A stretch of DNA of 64,000 bases from Lepidodermella squamata (lineage: Eukaryota; Gastrotricha), in NCBI GenBank assembly GCA_047495785.1, contig JBLDXI010000019.1, forward strand, positions 930,001 through 994,000, in the 5' to 3' direction. This document shows, one piece after another, positions 9,452-22,000 of this stretch. The first letter of the stretch is position 1. Every line of letters begins with the position of its first letter. The notes beneath the pieces are model-generated. The model was not told where the DNA came from, did not search any database, and was given only the letters and a program-made list of their open reading frames with translations. Made by a program: the position numbers and the translations under genes.

Positions 9452-11941
9452 TCAATCTGTCATCGAGACTTTATTCGGATCAAATTTATCCGCAAATTTG
9501 GGCACTACGCCGAAGAGGACTATCGGGGCGCTGATAGCCAGGGTTCCAGCGATCGTCATGAGAAAATTGTCGATAACTCGAGAAACGTCCTGCCACGATT
9601 GGAAAAGATATCGGCTATTTCCTGTCACTTTCGACGCCATCTCCAACGTGATTTCGTCACTGCTTTCGGCATCACCTAAAATTTTAACAGGGCTAGGCAC
9701 GATTTGTCTCGATAACTTATTCGCGTTACTGGCAGCTAGGATCATTCGTGAATTTTCGTAGTTATGCCCCCAGTAGCTGACCATCGACTGGGTGTTGTTC
9801 GTCATCTTGGAAAAGCCTTTATCAGGCTGCCAAACTAGGGGTGCATTCATGCGATCGCTGTATGCTTCATTCAACTTGTGATAAATCGGCGCTGTGGATG
9901 AGATTGATGAATCATCGCGCGACAAGGTCAACTTCGGAATCGGAGGCGGGGTGCAAGATTTGCAAGAAGACCGCCGCCTCGGAGCCATTGCCGGGTGGTC
10001 TATAATGACACATTCCAAGGGTTGGCGGACATTATTTTTAGCATTGGCTGGCTTGCGACGGTTGCGGCACATCATGCAACAAAGAATGAACTTCGGATGC
10101 GGTATTCGGGTCAGCCATTGCGGCATTTTTCGCTTTTGTTCAGCGAAAATTGCCATTTTTGCGACCAGGATTGAAGTGACAACACTGAGGGCCGAAACTA
10201 TGACCACTGTAAAGATGTAAATAGTCAATAGGGGCACGTCCGTCGATGTGCTAGGCTGGAAAACAAGAATAAATTTTCTTCATAGCAACCGTTGCTAAGA
10301 AAAAGCGTCATTTTTTCAATGCCTTACCAAGTGTGAAATAGCGACGGTTTGAAACACAACTACAGATAGCAAGGTTGTAGTCGACGAGCCAACACGTTGG
10401 GGATGGGTGACAGGCACGAGGAAGAACATGATTTGAACACCTGACAGAAATACGGCTGGTAAGATGACGTTGAGTAGGTGATAGATTTTCGCGCGTTCGA
10501 TGTGCAGGTAGAACTGGACGCGGGCGAATGCCGTTCTAGCTCCGACCTGGTTCATGCTTGAATAACCGCCCCAGTGTATAAGTTGCCAAGTTTCGCCGGG
10601 TAGGTACATGCGAATGTCGACTGGCGTCTTCTCAGATCGGAGTGTTATATTCATGAAACGAATGTCCAAGGTCGGGCTCTCAAATACGAACCTGAATGAA
10701 AATTTGTTGATATATTGTAGCCCCTAAGTTGAGCAAATAACCACAGAAAATAGGCGGAAAAAGGTCTCAAAAAAGTCTGAAATCAGAGCTTTCTCAAAGC
10801 CAAAAAAATGAGAAGGCTAATCAGCTTTTCAAATGGAAAAAAATCGGACAAATTTGCCCCATCGGGTAAAATACCGATCACTTACCGACCAATTACCATC
10901 GGGTTTTTCGGATATTCTCCTTCTAAGTTTAAGCGTTATTGAAATCGCGGATAATTGATGGGAGATGCTATTAATGGGTTAAATTTTGAAAAATGTGCTC
11001 GCGCAATTTTTGAGACACGAGGTATTAGTAGGCAGCCTATTATTTACCAGCAAGTCTGTTTATCGAATGGGAAGAATCGAAGGTTGAGTTTGCAGTATGA
11101 TTTTACGATACCAGTCGGGTGCCACCAAAGTCTGCCGGTATGTTCGACTTTGATCTCGAATCGAGTGTCTCGTATCACATCGTAGACATCAGATACACTA
11201 TTCCTATAAGAAAAAATAGTGGAGTGAATTTTGGTAAGAAATTTTTATTTTTACAGAATTGCGATGTCCGGAGTCCAAAGAGTATTGGCACTTACTACGA
11301 CCTCGGTCACATTTGCGAATAGCTTCGGATCCCAGCTCAGTCTTTTATCTTGCCAGGTCTTTGTTATCGAGAAAAAATTAGTTTGGAATTTAGGTTATAA
11401 GGCGTCACCTACCAGTTGTAGTCGTACAGTCGTTTCCAAAACTTCCGATTTCTCAATTAGCTCTTGAATTTTCAATGGGATCAGTGTCATCTAAAGACAA
11501 TTTCTAATAGGCAGAATGAGTAAATTTTGCATTTTTTACCTTGACATTTATGGGCCCTTCGTCTCTGTTAGGGTGTTTGAAAAACGGATTTCCCAGTAGC
11601 TCGATGACATTATGCCGGCCGATGGCCAGGGCAGTTCGATGGCCAGCAGTTGGATATCCTGCTACTTCCATATACTGATTGATGTTATACAGCTGCTTGT
11701 TCAGACTTTGCGACGGGCTGGCTTTTACACTTCCATTCCTATTGCCATCTTTAATCAATGAATCATCAGGATTCGCAGGGTTATTTGTGTTAGTCGCGTT
11801 TGATTGTAGTTTGCTTGAAGGTGCACCAGAGCGTAAATGCAAAACTGAATGCCCGGCTATTGTTAAAGGCTTGAAAACACCCAAATCTGTCGAAAGGGTA
11901 GAGTGGCAAAAATTTGCTAGCAGAAGAGCAATGACCAGCAT
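9452..11941 (-). CDS. Nicotinic-type Cys-loop ligand-gated channel subunit
   Basis: Six exons join in frame: 11941-11540, 11490-11413, 11358-11255, 11203-11048, 10691-10328, 10255-9452, giving 635 residues. Residues 1-18 are a signal peptide. An unusual Asn/Ser-rich insert of about 60 residues precedes the ligand-binding domain, which holds LSWDP, LWTPDI and the Cys loop with exactly 13 residues between its cysteines (CKLNLRFFPFDKQTC). TM1 and TM2 lie in the fifth exon. TM3, a long cytoplasmic loop and TM4 lie in the sixth. Loop C has no vicinal cysteine pair, so it is not an alpha-type ligand face. The start of TM2 reads PQRVGSSTTTLLS, where cation-selective nicotinic subunits have GEK. Overall pattern (TLLSVVVF, PSTSTDVPLL) is still nicotinic. 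It should act as a plasma-membrane pentamer subunit; ligand and ion are not deducible. Confidence 0.85.
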
Positions 11942-12312
11942 TTTTAGCTCGAAAAATTTCTACTCAAACTTAATCGGTAAAAATGAACCAATGCAGCCGA
12001 TAAAACTGGGTAAAATGACCAGTTCCACTCAATAATTATTCAATTTCAGCGGCTTTGAGTCGGGGGAAAAAACGATGTCTCTAACCGGCAAAAACGATTT
12101 AACCTCTGCTCATGAACCCCGAGGCACTGTCGAGAGTAATTTTTGACAACTGACGACAATAGCCAATCTGGCAGCTGACAAATCAACCATTAGAAAAAAT
12201 ATAGCGTCCTCAAAACAATTTGGAAAATTTTATATCTCGATTAAAACCGCGTTATATTACATAGAAAAATGACATAACAAGGCAAGGATGAGTCGAAAAT
12301 TGATGATAAGTG
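11942..12312. other. Short intergenic stretch, nothing recognised
   Basis: It separates the receptor gene's 5' end from the 3' end of the H2A gene, both on the minus strand. No canonical histone 3' stem-loop was seen downstream of the H2A stop, so that mRNA is probably polyadenylated. Confidence 0.4.
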
Positions 12313-13597
12313 TTATTTTGCTGTAGTTTTCTTGGCACTCGTTTTTTTCTTGGCTTTGCCAACCGAACTAGGCTTCGAGCTGACCGAAAGACCAGAAATC
12401 GATGAAGTCGTAGAAGCACCACCGGCTGAAGTCGACGCGCCAGCTTCACTGCCTAGTTTTGACTTCTTAGTCGTGGGCAGCAAAACATTCTGAATATTCG
12501 GCAGGACGCCACCCTCGGCTATCGTAACATCGGACAGCATTTTGTTCAGTTCTTCGTCGTTTCGAACAGCCAGTTGAATGTGGCGAGGTATGATGCGCTT
12601 CTTCTTGTTGTCCCGAGCGGCATTTCCGGCTAATTCCAGCACTTCAGCAGCCAGATACTCCATGACAGCAGCCAGATAGACCGGGGCTCCACTTGCCAGC
12701 CGGTCGCTGTAGTGACCAGCGCGAAGCATTCGCTTGATCCTTCCGACTGGAAATTGAAGACCAGCCTTCGAACTGGATGAGCGAGGCGGCTGCTTCGATC
12801 GGCTGCCACTTTTCCCACCTCGATGAGCCGGTCTCGAGAAGCTACTCGACGGCAGCCGGTCTGGCATCGACTCGGAGACGACAGGTTCCTGCCTGGGTTC
12901 CAACCTGGTACCAGTACCCAACTCCGGTAGACTAGATGAAAGTAACCCATGATCGACCATCTCTTCAGCGGAACGAATTGAAGGTTGGGTCAGCGGCGGG
13001 CCATCAGCGACTTCATCTTCGTCAAGGTCGATCGAGGGTGATTCACGGGCCACAGGAGCAGCAGGTTCCAACTCTTGTTCTGGCAAGGTCGCCGGCGTCC
13101 CCGGGTTCATGGGGCCTGGCGTTTCAGGGCGCGATTCCGGTACTTGTTGCGGGACTGGCTGGGTGAAAGGAGGTGATCCAACTCTCGGCTGTTCAACTGG
13201 ATCGTCTTGTGATGAGGGTGGAGTAGAAAACTGCTCGTTTTCTTCGGCGTGAAGTGAATCGTTCGCGGGCGCTTTATCTTCGTTTTCTTGATCGTGATCT
13301 GTATCCATGGCGTTGTCATCGCCGTATTCGGCTGGTTGAGTTTCAGCTATGCCTTCGTCGTTATCATCGGGTTCTTCAATTTGAGGCGGCTCGTTAAAGC
13401 GAGGTTGGCCGTCGTCTTCTGGGGCTTGCTGATCTCCTGGAATCTGATGCAAAAAAAACGCTTAAAACCGAACGAAAATTGAAATGAAATAGGCATACCG
13501 GAATAGTCGCAATGGTCTCTTCTACGACGGAGTGCGATTCAATACGCTGCGTGAAAGCCAGAATGTAACTACCGGCTGATTGCCGGTGCAAATCCAT
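12313..13597 (-). CDS. Histone H2A variant with long acidic N-terminal extension
   Basis: Two exons (13597-13499 and 13443-12313) encode 409 residues. The first 33 residues come from exon 1. About 200 further residues are low-complexity and strongly acidic (many D/E, P, Q, S). A basic linker follows, then a full H2A fold from about residue 255: [54 protein letters not shown]. The nucleosome acidic-patch residues (E in MEYL, E/E in AAEVLEL, D-E-E in NDEEL) are conserved, so nucleosome incorporation is plausible. The C-terminal tail is a long Ser/Thr/Lys tail ending in [11 protein letters not shown], with no SQ[E/D] motif of H2A.X and no macro domain. The exon-2 frame runs straight from the acidic part into H2A, so this is not an annotation fusion. 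The intron and lack of a histone stem-loop suggest a replication-independent variant. Ordinary H2A is about 130 residues. Confidence 0.85.
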
Positions 13598-14497
13598 TTT
13601 GTTTAGTGACTTTGAATAGATTGATAATAGTTGGAAAATTCGCCATGAATTCGCTTTTTATCATCCAAGCCACGAATTTGCACAGCATAAGTTGTGTTCC
13701 TCAAGCTGAAATTTGTTGCGCAACACCGCCTATTGTTGCGTCTTCGCTCCATTTTTGTCAGAGCCACCAAAACAGGGACGCGGCACCAGCCAAAATCGGT
13801 TATCATCATCATTTCAAATGATTAAGAAAAGCTTTCAATTATTCCGTCATAACTGTTCGAATCTCACGGAATCAAAGGCAAATGCTCGGCTGAGGAAATA
13901 TCTCGGAATTATTGGGAATTTTCCGAAAATGTCTCGGTGTTTTCCATTTTTCAGTTTTGATCAGAAAGATGCATGCGAAATGTGAAGAAAATAAAAAGCC
14001 TTGAAATATTGATTCGCAAAAATAACATGGTACACCATATACTTTTGATAATTACAGCGAATAAGTGCGCTACCGGGTGAGCGGAAAGGTTATAAATTTT
14101 CGCAAATAAACACGGTCTATGCGCGATTATTACGACAACTGATCAAACAAAAAGCGAAATCGAGAGATGAAGCGCGCGCGCGGGAGGCACGCGAACGCCG
14201 ATGATGATGACACTTGTTATGTTTACTTTTCGCTATAGCGCGTTGTAAAATATACCTATCTACCTCGAGTTGACTCCTCCTTAACAATATTATGGCAAGG
14301 CAGCGATGGTTGGATGGCACCTTTACTAATAAGTTGGGCAAATAATTACGCCCATTATCATCATCGCCGCCGTCGTCGCAAAAATTAGTCGCATGGTCAT
14401 TTTATATACGAGGTAATAGTCGTCACTTGACTTTTATTAGTGCGTTGTGCGAGCAACTCTCATAAGTAGCACTTGAACGCAAGTCGACACCTCGTCG
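13598..14497. promoter_or_regulatory. Shared divergent upstream region of the H2A variant and the bHLH gene
   Basis: About 900 bp lie between two divergently transcribed genes, so it should contain both promoters. A TATATA-like stretch lies at about 14401-14407, about 95 bp before the bHLH ATG. A GCGCGCGCG run lies near 14171. ORFs here are short and unconvincing. Confidence 0.4.
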
Positions 14498-15554
14498 ATG
14501 ACGACAATAAAAACAGGAAAGCGTAGGTCAGCCAAGGCGATGAGTGGTGGCAAGTCGCCGGAACCCGGCGGCCAATCAGGTAGCATCGCCTTGCCACCCT
14601 TCCACTCGCTGATATCCCTCGACGCTGCTGCTAAAAACTCGGCATTTTCCTCGCCAAGCGCTTTCACCTCAACAGCAGCTCTATCTACCTACGAACAGCA
14701 ATACCGTGAATTTTACCAGTCTTCTTGGAACAGTAGCAACAACAACATGTCAAGCGCAGTTCCAGCTTTCAGCGGAAATAATCAGTACAGCACGTCTGAC
14801 GCTGAATTCTTCTACACTGCCCAGCAAATGGCGGCGCAGTTGTTCGACCAGTACCACAGCAGTCAACAGCAGTCGAGCTATCCCAACTCATCTCAACAAC
14901 AAGACTGCAGCTTCTACCAGGCCGCCGCTAATTTCCCCAGCAGCGACGGTGATGCTGCGGTTAGCTTCTACCCGTCTGGTTTGGAAAACGCTGCGTTTCC
15001 ACATCAGCATCACACTTCGGTTGGCATCGGCAACTTCCCGTGGGGTGATCTACACAGTGGCTTGAATAATCAGAATAGCAACGGCAGCCACACTGATAAC
15101 AGTTACTCGAGTGAAAAATCTTCGTCGCTAATGCCGAATTCGTCTGGCGAGAATGGGTCCGAATTGCAAGCTCTTACTGATAGACAAACCGTTTTCATGC
15201 TACCCCCACCCATCAACTATCGCAGACGGAATGAGAGGGAGCGAGAGAGGGTTAGTTTAGCTCATAATTAATTGACCTAATTATATTGTTGAATTTGTCC
15301 TTCGACTTTAAAGGTTCGGTGCGTTAATGACGGCTATTCCCGACTTCGCGAAATTATTCCAGCTCTTAGGACTCGTCAAAAAAGGATAAGCAAGGTAGGA
15401 ACTTGAGTCGTTAAACTGATTTAATCACATTTTAAAACAAACGAATTATTTTAAGGTGGAGACCCTTAGAGCTGCATCTCGTTACATTCGCACGCTTCAA
15501 GAAGTTCTTGGAATGGCGCCGAAACCGAAGTCGAGCAGCAGCCGCAAATCGTGA
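14498..15554 (+). CDS. Achaete-scute-type bHLH transcription factor (ASCL3/4/5-like)
   Basis: Exons 14498-15250, 15314-15394 and 15456-15554 join in frame to 310 residues. The N-terminal 230 residues are Ser/Gln/Asn-rich and aromatic. The C terminus is the bHLH: basic region RRRNERERERVRCVNDGY, helix 1 SRLREIIPAL, a short loop and helix 2 KVETLRAASRYIRTLQEVL. RNERERERVRCVN is the signature of the ASCL3/4/5 branch (also C. elegans hlh-6-like), rather than proneural ASCL1/2. It should bind E-boxes as a heterodimer with an E protein in the nucleus. Both introns interrupt the bHLH, after the basic region and between loop and helix 2. Confidence 0.85.
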
Positions 15555-15859
15555 GAAATTTGACAATGATTCATGTGCAACAAAGATAATTCTGCTGAGA
15601 TGGTAAACAAAATATGCTTTCGATCTTGTTGATATTGGGGCTTCTGAGAAATCTGCCTATTTATTATCAAAAATTGTTACAAAAAAATAAAAAACAAAAC
15701 ATCGCTTGATCAGTCTGCGCGTTTTATTATCCAAATTTTACAATAATAATTGTTCGAAATTTGCTTACAAACATGCGTCCAAATAATAATTTGCTTTCGT
15801 TATAATATTGCATGTACCTGTCGATAATGATTACTATACAGAGAAAACCCGAATTTGTT
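15555..15859. other. Convergent 3' ends
   Basis: The 3' flanks of the bHLH gene and the PNISR-like gene face each other here. An AATAAA lies near 15685 in the orientation of the bHLH gene. Nothing else seen. Confidence 0.4.
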
Positions 15860-18712
15860 TCACCTATGGTGGTGGTGGCCATGGTGATGTGATGAAGAAT
15901 GGTGGCGGTTATCTTTCGAGTCCTTTTTATGACCGCTATTGCTGCTCGAATTGCTATGACGACTACTCGAGTCGAGGTTATAATTATCTGACCGGCCGTT
16001 GGGTGACCGAGAACGCGACCGCCTCCAACTGCGGTCTTTATTGTCACTTGAGCGACGACGATCCTCATCCCTCGTGTCAAGCCGCTTATGCTTATCTCTG
16101 CCTCGACTCAGACTCCGGCTACGACTCCTAACAAAAAATCGAAGAGAATTTTATTCGCATTCAAAATATGAGAAATCCCCCTTAAAATTATCGTCAAGTT
16201 TTTCCCAGTTAAAAATTATAACAGACCGTGATTTATCGCGTTTTTTGCACTTTTTCTTCTTTCTTTCGGAGTCTTTCGAATCTAAACTGTCAGATCGAGG
16301 TGTCGACGAGTGACCTTTCAGCCGGCTCGAAGATGCGGGTGGAGATGGCGGTAGTTCAATACCTTCAGCTAAATATAAAATAAATTATTTTTGAGTGAAA
16401 GTACAATTTAACGCACCATCAGCGATGTATCGATTCGCCTTTCTTGGCCAAGCGGCGACTTTCGCTTCGATAGACCGATGTAGCTCCTCGTCAGAGTCGG
16501 GTTCTTTCATCGGGGTAGCTGAGGCTTGTTCGCTTTCATCATCCTCTTCGTCATCACTGCCATACTCGACCAAAACTGTAAATTCGATTAGCCAAAAAAA
16601 CAGAAAAGGTGAATCAAAAGTTCGATATAAACAAGCGGTGGGTAAACTCCAAGAATGCTGCGATAATTGGGAGACAAATGACATTGAGAGAAATCACGTG
16701 ACAAGACATTGAAAAATGCGAGTTTTTTCAAGTTTTCATTTTTATTATTTCGAGATGAAAGACGTGTTTAAATTTGAGCTAAAATTAGGCGTAACTGTAT
16801 ACCTGATGTTTTTCGCAAGTTGGCAGCGGTATTAGTAGAAGAGCTACTTCTCACCAACTGGACGACTTGTCGGCTCGACGAAGCTTCATAATATCGAATG
16901 AAAGAGATCGGCCATATAATATTACAACAGTAGAAAAATTTGTAAAAAAATAAATATGTTATATATATATCACAACAAAATTCAAGTTATCTGAGCTGCA
17001 AGTCAATCAAATAGTCACGCGATTCACAGTTTTAGGTAGCAAGAACAAACCGGTTAGCTTTTGCTTTGCCCGATCATGAACTTCACCTGCCACAGCTTCA
17101 ATTTCGTCATTTGTCACTTGAAGCAAAATCTCAGTCATCCACGTTCGAATTTTATTCATCTGGAATTTCAAACCTTATGTAATTGGATAAAAACATGCAA
17201 TTAAATCCTACCAAAATTTGCTCGCGATCGACTTTTTCCACTTCCGGTTTGACATCAGGTGAGGCTTCCGCAGTGTCTCTGAATCGGCTCGGTTGGGCCT
17301 GATGGGAATTCTCATTATTGGGCAATGCTAATGCAAAACACTTTACCTTGTGATATCTTTTCTCCGACTCGTTTGAATCGGCGTTTTCTTCGGGCGGAGG
17401 TGGGAATTTAGCGTAAACGCGGCCATTTCCACTTCTTTTTTCGCTCTCTCGATCTGATTCGTCGTCATCATCATCGTCATCAAACTTGCTACCGGCCATC
17501 TCGCCAGACATCAATTTTTCTAAATTCTGTTTACGATACGCATCGCGCTGTTTTTCGGCCTCGGCTTTATTCGCCTCGCGAGCTTTCTTCATTTGCATCT
17601 CCTCGATCTCAGCCTTCAGCCACGACGGCAGTTTCCTACCACCGCCTGAGCTGTTGAAGCCGCCGTCTCCCAAATCCGATTCCGAATAACCAGCCGCATG
17701 GGACGGGTCCATCAAAAGTGGCGGCAGGTGATTTGGTTCGGCGTGATAGCCGTAATGAGGCGTTGGGGCGGACCCAGAACTGACCACAGGCGGTAATTGA
17801 TATTCCACTTCATAGTGCTGACTCGGCGGGGACGGAGGCGGCCTGGGCAGGTGAGAAATCGGCATTGGGACGCCGACAGACACTGACGGGAACAAAGCTT
17901 GAGGCGGCGGGTGATGGCCGTTACCATTCGAGTTGAAATCCATCGGCGGCCGGGGAGGTGGCGGGTGATGATACACCGGCGCGAAAGATGGCGGCGGTTC
18001 ATGCCGAGGAGGAAAAGACGCGTGATTGTGCGCAAAATCTGGGTGTTGGTGATGATTATGAGCGAAATCAGGCGGCGGATGGTGGTAAGGAGCCGCGAAA
18101 TCGGGATGATGCTGAGGCGGGCCGGGGTGTCTAGCTGAAAAATCCGGCGGTGGAGGCGGCGGGGGTGGTGGTGGAAGATGGAATCTCGCATGGTGAGCCA
18201 TTCCATTGCCGTTCGCCAAATGGTGTTGAGGTGGCATAGACTGCTGATACATCGGCTGGCCAAAATGTTCATTCATAGGGGGCGGGCCGGAATGCGGTGG
18301 GTGTCCCATTTGCGGGTGAGATGGTGGGGGCGGTGGACGCTAAAAATACCAAAAAATCGATTTTACAACGAAATTAAAGTCAAATCTGAAAGTGAAACCT
18401 TGACTCCCCGTTTTTAATACAATTTTCCAGATCAGTGTGTGAAATCTAACATACCGTAAAGACTGGAGGCATCGATTGCGGTGGCATCGAAAATTGTGGA
18501 TGGGGTGGCGGTCGAGAGTGTTGTTGATATCCATACGGATCAGAGGGTGGCATTTGATGAGATGGTGGTGGAGGCGGGGGCGGTTGATGAAAGGGAAACT
18601 GGCCAGCCGGAGGCGCATCTGCTCGCTGGTTGGCCCATTGCTTCGCCAACTGAGCCCAGTCGACGCCATTGGGCGGCTGGGGCGCGGCTTTGTTACCGGG
18701 CGCAGTCCACAT
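15860..18712 (-). CDS. PNISR: PNISR-like serine/arginine-related protein
   Basis: Clear exons are 18712-18455 and 18339 to about 17204, then 17159 to about 17055, about 16892-16803, about 16577-16418, about 16370-16140 and a last one ending at the stop 15862-15860. The N terminus has MWTAPG and VDWAQLAKQWANQR, matching the IDWAALAQAW motif of PNISR. A long Pro/His-rich part follows, with DFA/HHP mini-repeats, then RKLPSWLKAEIEEMQ (PNISR: RTLPAWIREGLEKM). Next come a conserved helix TEILLQVTNDEIEAVA, an acidic EYGSDDEEDDESEQ stretch and an RS-rich C terminus ending in a His run. PNISR interacts with pinin and localises to nuclear speckles. Exon borders in the middle are approximate: a 48-nt in-frame segment near 17298-17345 may be an intron or retained. 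Confidence 0.75.
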
Positions 18713-19007
18713 TATTATTCAAATTATTTCAAACATGCCTAATTTTTACACAAAAAACGAAAATTATTTAATAAAATTAGAAATCTTTTTACTATTTGCA
18801 TAGCATTTTATCATATCATCATTGTTTTTTCAATTAATCACACTTGCAAAACATACACATTAATAGATAGCTTTTGCTTCAAAGTGAATAGGCTCATCAA
18901 GTACCGTTATTTTACACATAGAGAAATACTTGATAAAGACTGAGAGAGAACACCGAGTGCCTTAACTTTAATAAGAAACAGAAACAACTTGAATAATTTT
19001 GCATTTT

Positions 19008-22000
19008 TTATCTCGAAGTCTTTCTTGACGAGCGGTCGTCTTTTTCTGAAAATTTAGGGTAGCTTTCGGGCGCGGCTGAAGTCTGCGCTTCATGACTGAG
19101 GGCGGTTAAAAATTCCTCGAGTCGGTCCTGCATATGGCGGACGCATTTCAGCTCCTCGGCCAGTTCGACTCGGCGACCAGACAAAAGTTCACCGAGACGC
19201 CTGCGATCGTCGCCAATCGCGTCTAAATCGTCACGGGCCTCGGCCTCGAGCCGCCTTAATTCAGCACTAGATAATTGCTGCCTCAACGCCACAGTTGTAT
19301 TTTCCAGCATGCCGCAAAGACGGTGGAAGAGCACCACGGAAGAGCAGCTGCGGTCAACGCCGGCTGATTTCAGAGGCGAAACGCCGCCATTGGTTCGCTC
19401 ATGTTGATACAGCGTGAAAGCTTTTTCGCACAAATCAGCCTCGGCCAGCAGCCGGCGAGCCAGTTCGCGCCTTCTGACGTTGTTCCATACTTGTTGGTAG
19501 GTTTCTTTGTTAATAGTGTGGCCGCATTGCGATTCGGCACTTCGTTTGGCAGCTGTTAGGTCTTCGCTAGAGAGCAAACCCGCATCCTAATAATTACGAA
19601 AAATTGTATTAAAAACATCGAAATTCAAGTTAGGGCCATAGCTTATCAGCTAAAAATCGAAGTCAGTTCGAATTTTCAAGAAATTTAATTGAATCCTATC
19701 AAGGATTTACGCCTAAATTTACCCAAGGGCGAGTCATTATTTTATTTTCGATTTCACTAAGGAGTCCCAAACCAATCATACTGACTCATATTTCTTCCGT
19801 AATTTCAACGAATATCACAAGAGAAAATCTTACGGCGGTACCAAATTTCATTCAATTCAATACCTAACCATTTTATTCGGTTTTTAACTGGTTAGGGTTA
19901 GGTTAGGGGTTAGGGTTAGAGGCTGGGCCTTGAAATTTGGGATTTGAACTGATTGGAATAATTTGGAACAGAATCCAATGATGTACTGAATTCAACAACT
20001 TGGTAATGAATTCACTATATCCCATATGGCAAAGAAGCAAACCTTGGTTCGACTAGAAACGCCGCTCCAATCCCGATCTCGAACCGCGACAAGCATTCGC
20101 TCGATTTCATGCGCTAGCGTCTTCGCATCGTTCTGCTCATCCGTCGGCCTTGGCTTCCATTTCACCCACTGGTCAACAGCCGATGGGCCAGACAATTGCG
20201 ACAATTTAGCACTTGCGTCTTGCTCAACCGCCTTAACAGCTTTCCGCAACGCGTCGACAGCAGTTTGCCACTGAACTCTGGTATGAACGGCCCCGTCGTC
20301 CAACGCAGTGCGCTGAATTACTCTCAACGCATCCTCAGCTTTCGAGTCCCATTTATGCTTCGAAACTGTCTCGGTTTGAATAGCAGTTCTAACCCCGGCG
20401 TAAACTGCGTCGGAAGCACGTGCTGGGTCGAGGGCTTGGAGAGCAGCGCTCTTCAAAGTCCCGAGACCGGCATTGACGCAGGCGCGAGGTAACTCGCCAC
20501 TATCGGCCCATTGCCGCAGACGAACATCGACAATTGTATCGAATTGATTAACAGACTCAGCAGCTGGTAGTAACACGTTATCAATGATGAAAGGCGCGAG
20601 GTGTTGCCACAACTGAGCGGCTAAAACGTCGTGCCAATGCCGGGGCGGTAGCATACTCAACGCGGCCAATTCATCCAAAATATCAGCTCGGGCTCGGTCG
20701 AATAACTCAGCGCGTTCTAATTGGCGATATCTGCCGAAAGAATTCTTCCACTCGGTTTCCAAATTGTAACGCAGGGCTCGTAGTGCGTCGGACTGTTGCG
20801 CACTCGACTCGCGAACCATGCGCCAAAAGCACTCAGAAACAGCCATAGCCAAGTTATGAGTAGTCAACTGGGTCGGTTTTACAATACCAGTGCGGAAAAC
20901 TTTTGAGCCAGTGAAAAAACTCTGCTCATACTCCTGAATCTCCTTGATAGAAGCAGGCGAATTTCCTTTACCGGTTACCACAGCGAAATAGCCCAAAGCT
21001 TTAAGTTGGAATAGCCGGCCCTCCAAAATTTGGGAAATTCGATTTGTATTGGCGAAAGTCGATTCGGCTAAATCAGCTTTTGTCATCACGAAAATTGTCC
21101 TTTTACCTTCTTGATCAGCCTGCGAGACTAAATCAGTCACCGCATTCCGCTCAGCATCAACACTGCCGTCTTGCACACATAGAATAATAGCACTGGGATT
21201 TTCGAGGTATTGCCGGCAAATTGATTGAATTTTCTCGCGAGTTCCACCCGCCATTCCGTAGGTTTCGGAGTTGATTACTCCGGGCAGGTCGATTAAAACC
21301 ATGCGGGGTAATCCAGGGCCTTTAACGGTCATAGAAATGCATTCGGGTGATACTGTTTCGCCCTGGGGAATGTTGGCTTTCATTCTTATTTCAATCTCCT
21401 TCCTCAACGCGCTCAATTCATCCTCACGGGTTAAATCGAATTCTCGAGGCGAGTCTTTGAAAAACGCAATGTGATATGGGCCCTCTGATAGGGTGACTTT
21501 AACCGGCGTTCTGGTCATCATTTCGCCGGAGCCACGTGGAAAAATGCGGGCTTTTGCGATAACCTCAAGAACTGACGTTTTTCCTGAACTCTGATCACCG
21601 ACTACAACGACCCTGGGCAGGTGATCGTGCATGCTGTACTGACTGCCGAGTTGTTCAAACTCGAGTAGGTCGTCTAGAACCTCGGAGTACATATCTATAA
21701 GTGGTTTCCTGACCCCGCGGCGTTTGCCGGTTTTCGGGTCATTGCTGCTATGGTGGCTCTCTTTGCTGGCTAGCATCTGAGTTTCGCGGCGCAGTTCGCG
21801 ATTTTCGCGCTCGAGCCGGTCGATTTCGCGCTGGTAGCGCACTTGAATGTTCATAACGTCCTCTTGCGGTTGTTGCTGCGGCTCGCCTGTGGTACGAGCG
21901 GCAAATGCAATTAGAGGATTATTAATTTTCAGCCCGGACTCACCGGATTTCACAGCAGTTTTCACTGTTTCTAACTCGCCTAAATCTGGTTTTGACTCAA

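Noticed and set aside
10955-11467. Overlapping plus-strand ORFs within the receptor gene
   Set aside because: They are shadows of minus-strand exons whose frames contain the Cys loop and ligand-binding motifs.
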